This document shows positions 52,849 through 61,066 of a DNA stretch of 64,000 nt, in pieces. Made by a program: the position numbers and the translations under genes. Under the pieces are notes generated by a model. That model did not search any database, was not told the DNA's origin, and worked only from the letters and a program-made list of their open reading frames with translations. Numbering within the stretch: the stretch's first letter is position 1; each line of letters begins with the position of its first letter. Origin of the DNA: RYN-230 sp963770535 (GTDB lineage Bacteria; Actinomycetota; Actinomycetes; Streptosporangiales; Streptosporangiaceae); NCBI GenBank assembly GCA_963770535.1, contig CAVYPZ010000004.1, positions 620,001 to 684,000 of the forward strand, in the 5' to 3' direction.

Positions 52849-54031
52849 ATGAAGAAGCTGCCGACGTTTTCGCGTCGCGCAAGGTGGGCCGTACCGGGTG
52901 GGGCCGTGGTTCTCGCGGCCGCGGTGACCGCCGGAACCATGATCAGTACCGCCCAGGCCTCCCCTGAGCTGCCGGCTCGCACTCCCGCGCAGCTGCTCGC
53001 CTCGGTGGCCGGGCGGACCGGCCCGCTGCCCGCCCTGACCGGGACCGTGGTCGAGACCGCGTCGCTCGGCATCCCGCAGCTACCCGGCTCGGCCCCGGAC
53101 TCCCTCCCGTCCCTGCTGGCCGGGTCGCACACGATCAAGGTCTGGTACGCCGACCCCACGCATATCCGGCTCTCGGTGCCGGTGCTGATGGGCGAGACCG
53201 ACCTGATCCGCGACGGGAACCAGGCCTGGGTCTGGCGGAGCAACTCGAACAGCGTGACCCGGATGCAGCTGCCGGCCGGGGACGGCCGGGCCGCCGTGCA
53301 CGCGGTACCGTCGCCGGTGCCGCTCACCCCGCAGCAGGCGGCCCAGCAGGCCCTCAAGGCGGTCGGGCCGAGCACCCGGGTCAGCGTCGAGCGCACCGTC
53401 ACCGTGGCCGGCCAGCCGGCCTACCAGCTGGTGCTCTCACCCCGGGCCAGCGGCTCGCTGGTCGGGCGCGTCACCCTCGCCATTGACGCGACGAGGAACG
53501 TCCCGCTGCGGGTCCAGGTCTTCGCCCGCGGCGCGGCCAGCCCGGCGTTCCAGGTCGGCTACACGTCGATCTCGTTCGTCAAGCCGGCCGCGGCCAACTT
53601 CAGTTTCACCGCCCCGCCGGGTGCCAAGGTCAAGGTGGTCAGCCCGCAGCGGCAGGCCTCCGGGCCGATGTCGGCCAAGCACAAGCAGGCCAGCGGTGAG
53701 CCCCAGGTGGTCGGCAAGGACTGGCTCTCCGTCGCGGTGCTCCCGGCGTCTGCGCTGGCCGGCGTGACGGGCGCAGGCAGCGCGTCGAGCGTGGCCGGCG
53801 GGCGCCGCGCAGTCGGCCGCGGGCAGCCCAGGCGGCTCCGGCGGGAGCGGAGACGCCACCGCGGTCGCCGCCGCGCTGCTGAAGACGGCCACCCCGGTGC
53901 ACGGGGCGTGGGGCAGCGGCAGGCTGCTGCACACCAGCCTGGTGTCCGTGCTGATGACCAACAACGGCCACGTGCTGGTCGGGGCGGTCACGCCGGCGGT
54001 CCTGTACGCCGCCGCCGCCCAGGTCAAGTGA
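52849..54031 (+). pseudogene. LolA-like exported protein, one frameshift
   Basis: About 395 residues after restoring the frame. Signal sequence (KKLPTFSRRARWAVPGGAV, then hydrophobic), then a LolA/LppX-like beta fold: TIKVWYADPTHIRLSVPVL, GNQAWVWRSNSNSVTRMQL and VAGQPAYQLVLSPRA. The frame breaks near 53800-53810 in a GGCGGGCG stretch. The restored end (GSGDATAVAAALLKTATPVH, then LVSVLMTNNGHVLVGAVTP) ends at the TGA at 54029-54031, overlapping the GTG of the next gene. It probably carries lipids or lipoproteins for the ABC exporter downstream. Actinobacterial relatives are often lipoproteins; no lipobox Cys is visible here. Confidence 0.7.
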
Positions 54032-54052
54032 GCGCCAGCCGGGTGAGCCCGG

Positions 54053-55138
54053 ATGAGGTGGTCCCCGCCCCGGCGGCCGGCGATGACGCGGCCCCGGGCC
54101 CGGATACCGCCGGGACAGCTCCCGGCGCCGGGACAGCCCCGGCGGCCCGCGACGACGCGGCCCGCGACGACGCGGCCCGCGGCGGCGCGCGCATCGGGCG
54201 GGGAGCCTGCCCCGGCCATCGTCACCACGGGCCTGACCAAGCGGTTCCGGAGTGGCCAGCTGGCGGTGGACAGCCTCGACATGCTGGTCCCCCGGGGCAG
54301 CGTCTACGGTTTCCTCGGCCCCAACGGATCCGGCAAGACCACCACGATCCGGATGCTGCTCGGCCTCGTCTATCCCACCCAGGGCAGCCATGCGCTGCTC
54401 GGCGTGCCGATGCCCGCGGGGACCGTCAGGGTCCTGCCACGGGTCGGGTCGCTGGTCGAAGGGCCGGCCTTCTACCCGCAGCTGTCCGGCCGGGACAACC
54501 TGGCCCGGGTGGACGCGGCCGACCGGACCGCCGACCCGGGCACCGCGACGCAGCGGATCACCACGGCGCTGGACCGGGTCGGCCTGCTCGCCGCCAGGAA
54601 GAAGCACTACCGGGCCTACTCACTCGGCATGAAGCAGCGGCTGGCCATCGCGGCCAGCCTGCTCCAGCCACGTGAGCTGATCATCCTGGACGAGCCCACC
54701 AACGGGCTGGACCCGCAGGGCACCCGCGAGGTGCGCGGGCTGATCCGCGAGATCGCCACCGACGGCATCACCGTCCTGGTGTCCTCGCACCTGCTCGCCG
54801 AGGTCGAGCAGATCTGCACCCAGGTAGGCGTGATGCGGACCGGCCGGCTGGTCTTCCAGGGCTCCCTGGAGGAACTGCGGGCCCGCGGCGCGGCCCGGAT
54901 CCGGGTCACCACCAGCGAGCCCGCGCGGGCCGCCGAGGTCCTCGGCAAGCTGGGGCTGTCCGACGTGACCGCCGGGGACAGGGAGGCGTCCGCCGCGCTC
55001 GGTGAGCAGGCGCCCGAGCAGGTCACCCGCGAGCTGGTCTACGCGGGCGTCCCGGTGGCCGGGCTCGACACGCCCCGGCCCAGCCTGGAAGAGCTGTTCG
55101 TGGGACTGACCGGGGAGGGATTCGATGTCAACGGCTGA
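54053..55138 (+). CDS. ABC transporter ATP-binding protein
   Basis: 361 residues from ATG 54053. Core: Walker A FLGPNGSGKTTTIRML, Q-loop region, signature YSLGMKQRLAIA, Walker B LIILDEPTNGLD and switch His VLVSSHLLAEVEQ. The C-terminal 80 residues form the regulatory tail common in drug or lipid exporters (PEPARAAEVLGKL-like). The N-terminal stretch before PAPAIVTTGL is odd here. The alternative start GTG 54028 overlaps the LolA stop (GTGA) and gives a natural MSASRVSPDE leader, but needs one base change near 54190. Its partner permease follows with overlapping ends. Confidence 0.9.
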   Translation: MRWSPPRRPAMTRPRARIPPGQLPAPGQPRRPATTRPATTRPAAARASGGEPAPAIVTTGLTKRFRSGQLAVDSLDMLVPRGSVYGFLGPNGSGKTTTIRMLLGLVYPTQGSHALLGVPMPAGTVRVLPRVGSLVEGPAFYPQLSGRDNLARVDAADRTADPGTATQRITTALDRVGLLAARKKHYRAYSLGMKQRLAIAASLLQPRELIILDEPTNGLDPQGTREVRGLIREIATDGITVLVSSHLLAEVEQICTQVGVMRTGRLVFQGSLEELRARGAARIRVTTSEPARAAEVLGKLGLSDVTAGDREASAALGEQAPEQVTRELVYAGVPVAGLDTPRPSLEELFVGLTGEGFDVNG

Positions 55139-56042
55139 GCTGTCCGCTCCCCGCGGGGGTGCCCCGGCGGCCGCGGCCGGCCGGACGCTGGCCGCGCACG
55201 CCCGGCCCCGCAACGGTCTTCTTACGTGGCTGCGGCTGCTGCGCAGCGAGCTGCGCATCATGTTCCGGCGCTGGCGCAACCTGGCCCTGCTCGGCGTGCT
55301 CGTCGTGCTGCCCGTGGTGCTGGGCATCGGGCTGCGGGTGTCCAGCCCGGGCGGCGGCGGGGGAGGGCCGAACGCGTCGTTCTTCGCCCAGCTCGCCGGG
55401 AACGGGGTGTTCCTGTCGTTCCTGGCCCTGACCATCCTGCTCACGCTGGTGCTGCCGCTGGTGGTCGCCGTGGTGGCGGGTGACTCGATCGCCGGCGAGG
55501 CGGGCCTGGGCACGCTGCGTTATCTGCTGACCGTGCCGGCCGGGCGTACCCGGCTGCTGTCGGTCAAGTACGTGGCCGTGGTCATCTTCGGGCTGGCCGC
55601 GTGCCTGCTGGTGTCGGCGGTGTCGCTGATCATGGGCGCGATCCTGTTCCCGATCGGGCCGGTGACGTTGCTGTCCGGGACGACCGTGTCCCTGGCGGAC
55701 GGCCTGCTCCGGCTGCTCTACGTCACCTTGTACGTGGCCGCGGGCATGGCCGCCCTCGCCGCGATCGGGCTGGCCATCTCGACCCTGACCGAGCACCCGA
55801 TCGGCGCGATCGCCGCCGTCCTGGTGCTGGCGGTGGCCAGTGAGGTGGCCGACAACGTGGCCCAGTTCGCGGTGATCCACCCGTACCTGCCGACGCACTT
55901 CTGGCTGTCGTTCGACTCGCTGCTGCGCGCGCCGATCGACACGACCACCCTGCTGCACGGGCTGCTGTCGTTCGCGGCGTACATCGTGATCTTCGGCTCG
56001 CTGGCCTGGGCCCGGTTCACCAGCGCCGACGTCACCAGCTGA
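55125..56042 (+). CDS. ABC-2 type permease
   Basis: 305 residues with six membrane helices (e.g. LALLGVLVVLPVVLGIGLRV, FLSFLALTILLTLVLPLVVA, LTLYVAAGMAALAAIGLAIS). An NH2-terminal cytosolic stretch precedes the first helix, as in ABC-2 permeases. The start overlaps the ATPase gene by 14 bases, so a two-gene exporter unit with the LolA-like protein is likely. The substrate is unknown; a lipid, an antimicrobial or a cell-wall precursor are all possible. Confidence 0.85.
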   Translation: MSTAELSAPRGGAPAAAAGRTLAAHARPRNGLLTWLRLLRSELRIMFRRWRNLALLGVLVVLPVVLGIGLRVSSPGGGGGGPNASFFAQLAGNGVFLSFLALTILLTLVLPLVVAVVAGDSIAGEAGLGTLRYLLTVPAGRTRLLSVKYVAVVIFGLAACLLVSAVSLIMGAILFPIGPVTLLSGTTVSLADGLLRLLYVTLYVAAGMAALAAIGLAISTLTEHPIGAIAAVLVLAVASEVADNVAQFAVIHPYLPTHFWLSFDSLLRAPIDTTTLLHGLLSFAAYIVIFGSLAWARFTSADVTS

Positions 56043-56043
56043 C

Positions 56044-56775
56044 TCAGGGCCGGGATGTGGCGGCCCAGGCGGCGGGGTCGAGAGTCCCGTTCACCGCGGC
56101 CTGGGCGACGTCCGTGAGGCGCTGGTTGGTGCTGCGGGCGTAGGCCCGGAGCCTGGTGAACGCCTCGGCGAGGTCGATGCCGGCCCGTTCGGAGAGCACG
56201 CCCTTGGCTTGCTCGATCGCGATCCGGCTGGTCAGCGCGGCGGACAGCTGCTCGTTCAGGCGCTGGGCCTCGGCGCTGGCCCGGTGCTGGAGGATGCTGA
56301 GGGCGGCGAGGTCGGCGAAGGCGCGGGCGACGATGAGGTCGGACTCGGTGATCGGGGCCCGGGTCACGCTGAGCAGGTTGAGCGCGCCCAGGGTCACCTC
56401 CCGCAGCCGCAGCGGCAGTGCGACCGCGGACTGGAAGCCCGCCTCGACCGCGGCGGCGGCGAACCGCGGCCAGCTCCCGCATCCAGCCTCCAGGTTCTCC
56501 TGCTCGACGGGCTCCCCGCTGCGGTAGGCGTCCAGGCAGGGTCCTTCCTGGGCCTGGAGCTCGAACAGTTCCAGCAGGCGCATCGCCTCGCTGGAGGAGG
56601 CCACCAGGTTGAGGCCGCCCGATGGCGAGGCCAGCATCACCCCGGCGGCGGAAACGTCCAGCAGGCTGACACACCGGTCCGTGAGCCCGGTCAGCAGCTC
56701 GACGACGTCGTAGTCGTCCACCAGGGTGTCGGCCATCTCGACCAGAGAGCGGACTACGTCCGCTTCGCGGGTCAT
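56044..56775 (-). CDS. GAF-ANTAR regulator
   Basis: About 243 residues. A GAF domain (about 20-160: LLDVSAAGVMLASPSGGLN, EGPCLDAYRSGEPVE, FQSAVALPLRLREVTLGALN) and a C-terminal ANTAR domain (about 180-235: RIAIEQAKGVLSERAGIDLAEA, RLRAYARSTNQRLTDVA) with the usual E-QAKG and conserved L/R/A positions. ANTAR domains bind paired RNA hairpins and prevent transcription termination; GAF domains may sense a small ligand or redox state. ATG 56775 has GGAGG seven bases upstream and is preferred to 56781. Tail to tail with the permease gene, 2 bases apart. Confidence 0.9.
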   Translation of the reverse strand: MTREADVVRSLVEMADTLVDDYDVVELLTGLTDRCVSLLDVSAAGVMLASPSGGLNLVASSSEAMRLLELFELQAQEGPCLDAYRSGEPVEQENLEAGCGSWPRFAAAAVEAGFQSAVALPLRLREVTLGALNLLSVTRAPITESDLIVARAFADLAALSILQHRASAEAQRLNEQLSAALTSRIAIEQAKGVLSERAGIDLAEAFTRLRAYARSTNQRLTDVAQAAVNGTLDPAAWAATSRP

Positions 56776-56827
56776 CCCCATCCCTCCCTTCGGAGCGCAG
56801 CGCCCGCGCAGGGCTGGCCGGCCCGGT

Positions 56828-57520
56828 TCATCCGAGCCGGAGTCTGTGGGCGATGACGTCCTGGGCCACGTCGGCCAGCATTCGGTCGTTGCTGTAGGCG
56901 TACGCCCGCAGGCGGATAAGCGATTCGGTGACGCTGATGTCTTCCTGAACCGAGACTATGCCTGCCGCGTTGTGCACGGCGAAGTGAAAATCAGCCCCGG
57001 TCTCCAGGGCTTTGGCCACGACGCCGTCGGGCGCTCCGGCCTGTGTTTCCAGGACCCAGCGGGCGGTCACGTCGGCCAGCACCAGCATGTCCGCATGCTG
57101 CTCCGCGCTGAGCGGGCCGGGCCTGTCCCGGTAGAGATTAAGCGCCCCGAGCCGCACGCTGCCGACCCGCAGCGGGAAGCCGAACACCGCCCGCGCCCCC
57201 GCCTGCAGTGCCGGCGGCGTGAACGCGAACCACCGGGGGATCTCCGGATCCGCCAGATCGGGCTCGGTCACTACCTTGTCCTGATGGTAGGCGTCGACGC
57301 AGGGCCCCTCGCCCAGCGTGAACTGCAGGTCCTCGATCAGCTGGCTGACGGCGTCACTGGAGCACAGCGACCCACGCGGGATGTCACCGGACATGAGCAT
57401 GACCCCGGCGCCCTGCACCCCGGCGATCCGGGGGCACACCGCGCACAGCTGGGCGGCCGGCCACGGGCCTTTCCCCTCGGACAGCTCATCCAGTATCCGG
57501 CGCAGCCGGTCACCGGGCAT
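56828..57520 (-). CDS. GAF-ANTAR regulator, second copy
   Basis: About 230 residues. GAF part: GAGVMLMSGDIPRGSLCSSD, GEGPCVDAYHQDKVV, ARAVFGFPLRVGSVRLGALN. The ANTAR part is shorter than usual: AAGIVSVQEDISVTESLIRL, RAYAYSNDRMLADVA. The E-QAKG of canonical ANTAR domains is replaced by AAGI, which may reduce RNA binding. Paralogous to the gene at 56044, with very different sequence, 52 bases away on the same strand. Start at ATG 57520 or GTG 57529. Confidence 0.8.
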   Translation of the reverse strand: MPGDRLRRILDELSEGKGPWPAAQLCAVCPRIAGVQGAGVMLMSGDIPRGSLCSSDAVSQLIEDLQFTLGEGPCVDAYHQDKVVTEPDLADPEIPRWFAFTPPALQAGARAVFGFPLRVGSVRLGALNLYRDRPGPLSAEQHADMLVLADVTARWVLETQAGAPDGVVAKALETGADFHFAVHNAAGIVSVQEDISVTESLIRLRAYAYSNDRMLADVAQDVIAHRLRLG

Positions 57521-57550
57521 GCCGGCCACCCCGTCCGGGCCCAGCAGGGG

Positions 57551-58006
57551 TCACCACGGCTCGAACAGGATGTCCCGCAGGTCCCTGATGGCGTGGTCCA
57601 GCTCGTCGGTGGCGTCCCAGATCTTGATCGCCGCCAGGTTGCCGCTGCACATCCCCTGCTCGCCGATCAGGCCCAGCGCAGCCTGGAGGTCCAGTCCTGC
57701 GGAGAAAAGGCGGCGGATGACCACATCGTTCATTCTCCGCGCCATGTCGTCGTGATCATGGTGGGAGCCGTGATCGTGATGATAAGGGTCGTGATCGTGA
57801 TGAGAAAAGCCGTGATCGTGGCCAGCAGAGCCGTGATCGTGGCCAGAGGGCGGGACCGCTTCCGCCGGCCCGGCGGGGCTGGCTGTGCCGAGCTCATCTG
57901 GCGGCTGGACGCTGGCCGCTGGTGAGCCCCGCACTGGCCACATATGGGACGTGCCGGGTTTCCCGGTTACTGCAAGGGCAGTGGGCAGGCCCAATGTCCG
58001 ATCCAT
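57551..58006 (-). CDS. His/Asp-rich protein with kinase dimerisation-like domain
   Basis: 151 residues. After about 60 low-complexity residues comes a metal-binding-type stretch (GHDHGSAGHDHG, HHDHDPYHHDHGSHHDHDD; about 12 His). The C-terminal 60 residues (ARRMNDVVIRRLFSAGLDLQ ... DELDHAIRDLRDILFE) match the DHp helices of DevS/NarL-type kinases, where the consensus is DLHDxVIQRLFATGL. The phospho-accepting His is replaced by Asn and no ATPase domain follows. It is thus probably a non-phosphorylated dimer or binding scaffold. It lies 22-30 bases before the GAF-ANTAR gene on the same strand. The start is uncertain. Confidence 0.6.
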   Translation of the reverse strand: MDRTLGLPTALAVTGKPGTSHMWPVRGSPAASVQPPDELGTASPAGPAEAVPPSGHDHGSAGHDHGFSHHDHDPYHHDHGSHHDHDDMARRMNDVVIRRLFSAGLDLQAALGLIGEQGMCSGNLAAIKIWDATDELDHAIRDLRDILFEPW

Positions 58007-58169
58007 CGCTCGCGCTCCTCATGGTTGCCCGGCCGTAATTGGCCGTGCCACCGGGGTCCGGAGCGACGCGGTCGACTGCCCCCGCACCAAGCATTCAGGG
58101 CGGACACGAGGGCCTCCCGCCATCACACTACGCCCGTGCCTGCGTCCCGGATAGCGGGCCATCCCGGTG

Positions 58170-58895
58170 TCACCCCGTGCCGAGCGCCTGACCGGGACCG
58201 TGCGGCCGGAGGTCGGGGCCGAATTGGTAGGCCAGCGGGGTGGCGGTCGGCACGTTCAGCCGGGTGACATCATCGTCGGAGATCTGCTCCAGGTGCTTGA
58301 CCAGGGCCCGCACGGTGTTGCCGTGCGACACGACCAGCACGCACTGGCCCGCGCGCAGGTCCGGGATGATCGCGTCGTACCAGTACGGCAGCAGCCGGGC
58401 GGTCACGTCCTTCAGTGACTCGGTCCGCGGCCGGATGTCGGGCGGGACGTCCGCGTAGCGGGCGTCGCCGAACTGTGAGTACTGCGCGGCGGCGTCCAGC
58501 GGCGGGGGCGCGGCGTCATAGGCGCGGCGCCAGCGCATGAACTGCTCCTCGCCTGCCTCCGCCCGGACCTTGTCCTTGCTGCGTCCTTGCAGCGCACCGT
58601 AGTGGTTGGAGTTGAGCCGCCAGGACCGCCGGACCGGGATCCAGTCCCGGTCGCATTCGGCCAGGGCCAGGTCGGCGGTGCGGATGGCCCGCCGTTGCAC
58701 CGAGGTGTGCACGAAGCCCGGCAGCAGGCCCGCGCCGGCCAGCAGCCGCCCGGCGCGCGTGGCTTCCCGTTCCCCGGCCGGGCTCAGCGCCGCGTTGACC
58801 CAGCCGGTGAACCGGTTGCTCGCGTTCCACTCGCTTTCCCCGTGCCTCAAGATCACCAGCCGGTAGGGGCCGCTGGGGGACCGCGCTGACCCCAC
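58170..58895 (-). CDS. Phosphoglycerate-mutase-like protein, active site altered
   Basis: 241 residues. The fold matches 2,3-bisphosphoglycerate-dependent mutases: RHGESEWNASNRFTGW (His18), TSVQRRAIRT (Arg69), HYGALQGRSK and SHGNTVRALV (second His). In bona fide GpmA the segment before HYG reads LNER; here it is LNSN (residues 94-97), so the catalytic Glu and a substrate Arg are replaced. FTGW-x-N-A-A also departs from FTGWYDVDL. It may be a paralogue with phosphatase activity on another sugar phosphate. GTG 58895 follows two bases after the stop of the acyl-CoA synthetase gene, so translation is coupled. Confidence 0.7.
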   Translation of the reverse strand: MGSARSPSGPYRLVILRHGESEWNASNRFTGWVNAALSPAGEREATRAGRLLAGAGLLPGFVHTSVQRRAIRTADLALAECDRDWIPVRRSWRLNSNHYGALQGRSKDKVRAEAGEEQFMRWRRAYDAAPPPLDAAAQYSQFGDARYADVPPDIRPRTESLKDVTARLLPYWYDAIIPDLRAGQCVLVVSHGNTVRALVKHLEQISDDDVTRLNVPTATPLAYQFGPDLRPHGPGQALGTG

Positions 58896-58896
58896 G

Positions 58897-60861
58897 TCAG
58901 CCTTTGAGGTCAGGGAAGTCCTCTTCCCAGAACTCGAGGGTGCCGCGCGGGCTGGTCCCGCCCGGTTCCGCCGTCCCGCCCGGTTCCGCGCCCGGCCCGC
59001 CGGGCTCCGGTGTCGCGCCCGGTTCCGCCGTCCCGCGCGATTGCGGCGTACCGCGCGGCCCGCCGGGCTCCGCGCGCGCTCCGCCTGGCACAGGTGTCCC
59101 GCCCGGTTCCGCCGTCGCGCCCGGTTCCGCCGTCGCGCCCGGTTCGGCCGTCCCGCCTGGTTCCGGCCCGGCGGCCGCGCCGGTGCCGGGCATCCCGAGC
59201 CGGTCCGTCTCCTGGGTGCGCAACTCCACCCGGCGGATCTTCCCGGAGATCGTCTTGGGCAGCTCGCCGAACTCCAGCCGGCGGATCCGCTTGAAGGGGG
59301 ACAGCCGCTGCCGCGCGTAGGCGAGGATCGAGACCGCGGTGTCGGCGGACGGCTCGAACCCGGCCGCCAGCGTGACGTACGCCTTGGGCACCGCGAACCG
59401 CATCGGGTCCGGCGAGGGCACCACGGCCGCCTCGGCCACGGCCTCGTGCTCGATCAGCACGCTTTCCAGCTCGAACGGGGAGATCCGGTAGTCCGACGCC
59501 TTGAACACGTCGTCGGTCCGGCCGATGTAGGTCAGGTATCCGTCGGCGTCCCGGCTGGCCACGTCCCCGGTGTGGTAGTAGCCGCCCGCCATGGCCTCGG
59601 CGGCCCGCTCGGCGTCACCGTGGTAGCCGGTCATCAGGCCGAGCGGCCGGTGCGCCAGGTCCAGGCAGATCTCGCCTTCCAAGCCCGGCTCCCCGGTCAG
59701 CGGGTCAACCAGGGTCACGGTGTACCCGGGCAGCGGCCGGCCCATCGAGCCGGGCCGCAGCGGCTGCCCCGGCGTGTTGCCGACCTGCGCGGTGGTCTCG
59801 GTCTGCCCGTAACCGTCCCGCACCGTGATCCCCCAGGCCCGCCGGACCTGCTCGATGACCTCCGGGTTCAGCGGCTCGCCCGCGGCCACGCACTCGCGCA
59901 GCGCGGTGACGTCGCACGCGCTCAGGTCGGCCTGGATGAGCATCCGCCAGACGGTGGGCGGCGCGCAGAACGTGGTCACGCCGGAGCCGCCGATCGCGTC
60001 CATCAGCGCCTGGGCGGAAAACCGCTCGTAGCCGAGCACCAGCGCGGTCGCCCCGGCGTTCCACGGCGCGTACACGTTGCTCCACGCGTGCTTGGCCCAG
60101 CCGGGGGAGGACATGTTCAGGTGCACGTCGCCGGGCTGCAGCCCGATCCAGTACATGGTGGACAGGTGGCCGGCCGGGTAGGAGGCGTGCGTATGCTCCA
60201 CCAGTTTCGGCTGGGCCGTGGTCCCGGAGGTGAAATACAGCAGCAACGGATCGTCCGCCCCAGTCGGGCCGTCCGGCTCGAAGTGGGTGCTGGCCGAGGC
60301 CGCCTCCGCGTAGCCGTGCCAGCCTTCCGGCGGCGTGGCCCCGGGTGCCGTGCTGACCGCGATCCGCGTCCAGTCGCCGGTCACGTCCGCGAACCGGGGC
60401 GTGTGGCCGTACTCCGTGATCACGTGGCGCACGTCGCCGCGCGCGACCCGGTCGGCCAGGTCTTCCGGGCCGAGCAGCGTGCTGGCCGGGATGATCACCA
60501 CGCCGAGCTTCATCGCGGCCAGGATGATCTCCCAGAGCGGTGCGATGTTGCCCAGCATGAGCAGCAGCCGGTCACCCCGCCGGGCGCCGAGGCCGCGCAG
60601 CCAGTTCGCCACCTGGCCGGAGCGGGCAGCCATCTCGCCGTAGCTGATCCGGGCGGCGGCGTCGCCGTCGGCCACGATGCGCAGCGCATCCCGGTCCGGG
60701 TGCTCGGCCGCGATCACGTCGAACCAGTCCAGTGCCCAGTTGAACTCGTCCAGCTGCGGCCAGGTGAACTCGGCCTGCGCTGCGGGGTAGTCCTCGCGGA
60801 GGCGCAGCAGCAGATCCCGGGCTGTGCGGAACGCCATCGTCGGTGATTGCGCGTTGGTCAT
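58897..60861 (-). CDS. Acyl-CoA synthetase (AMP-binding, medium-chain type)
   Basis: 654 residues. ANL-family motifs: LLYFTSGTTAQPKLVEHTHA (P-loop), DGYGQTETT (A5), HTGDVASRDADGYLTYIGRT (A7/A8), FKASDYRISPFELES and ISGKIRR (catalytic Lys). The A5 motif and overall order fit ACSM-type medium-chain enzymes that make acyl-CoA from acid, ATP and CoA. The C-terminal 100 residues are a low-complexity tail of AEPGAT/AEPGGT-like repeats before a last acidic piece (EFWEEDFPDLKG), which is unusual. The ATG at 60861 starts MTNAQSPTMAF. Co-translated with the mutase-like gene. Confidence 0.88.
   Translation of the reverse strand: MTNAQSPTMAFRTARDLLLRLREDYPAAQAEFTWPQLDEFNWALDWFDVIAAEHPDRDALRIVADGDAAARISYGEMAARSGQVANWLRGLGARRGDRLLLMLGNIAPLWEIILAAMKLGVVIIPASTLLGPEDLADRVARGDVRHVITEYGHTPRFADVTGDWTRIAVSTAPGATPPEGWHGYAEAASASTHFEPDGPTGADDPLLLYFTSGTTAQPKLVEHTHASYPAGHLSTMYWIGLQPGDVHLNMSSPGWAKHAWSNVYAPWNAGATALVLGYERFSAQALMDAIGGSGVTTFCAPPTVWRMLIQADLSACDVTALRECVAAGEPLNPEVIEQVRRAWGITVRDGYGQTETTAQVGNTPGQPLRPGSMGRPLPGYTVTLVDPLTGEPGLEGEICLDLAHRPLGLMTGYHGDAERAAEAMAGGYYHTGDVASRDADGYLTYIGRTDDVFKASDYRISPFELESVLIEHEAVAEAAVVPSPDPMRFAVPKAYVTLAAGFEPSADTAVSILAYARQRLSPFKRIRRLEFGELPKTISGKIRRVELRTQETDRLGMPGTGAAAGPEPGGTAEPGATAEPGATAEPGGTPVPGGARAEPGGPRGTPQSRGTAEPGATPEPGGPGAEPGGTAEPGGTSPRGTLEFWEEDFPDLKG
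58950..59180. repeat. 18-base coding repeat in the acyl-CoA synthetase gene
   Basis: Units related to CGTCGCGCCCGGTTCCGC and CGTCCCGCCCGGTTCCGC recur in this stretch, several in tandem at 59100-59150. On the coding strand they give the AEPGAT/AEPGGT hexapeptides of the C-terminal tail. Confidence 0.7.
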
Positions 60862-61066
60862 GAATTCATCGTGGCAGGTAGGCCCGGGCATGGGAATGCC
60901 GCGGCGGGGTCCGCCGCGGTGACCCGGGCCGGGAACCGCGGCGATGAGGTGCGCGAACGTGACCACCGGCACGGCCTTCTGGCCCCTGAGCAGGGCTAAC
61001 GTTCCCCAACGGGCCCGAAAGCGGATAGGGTGCCCGGGGGGATTGAAGTTACTTTTGGGGGTAGTT

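Noticed and set aside
59041..60846. Long open frame opposite the acyl-CoA synthetase
   Set aside because: Antisense to an ANL enzyme with all motifs present; low-complexity product.
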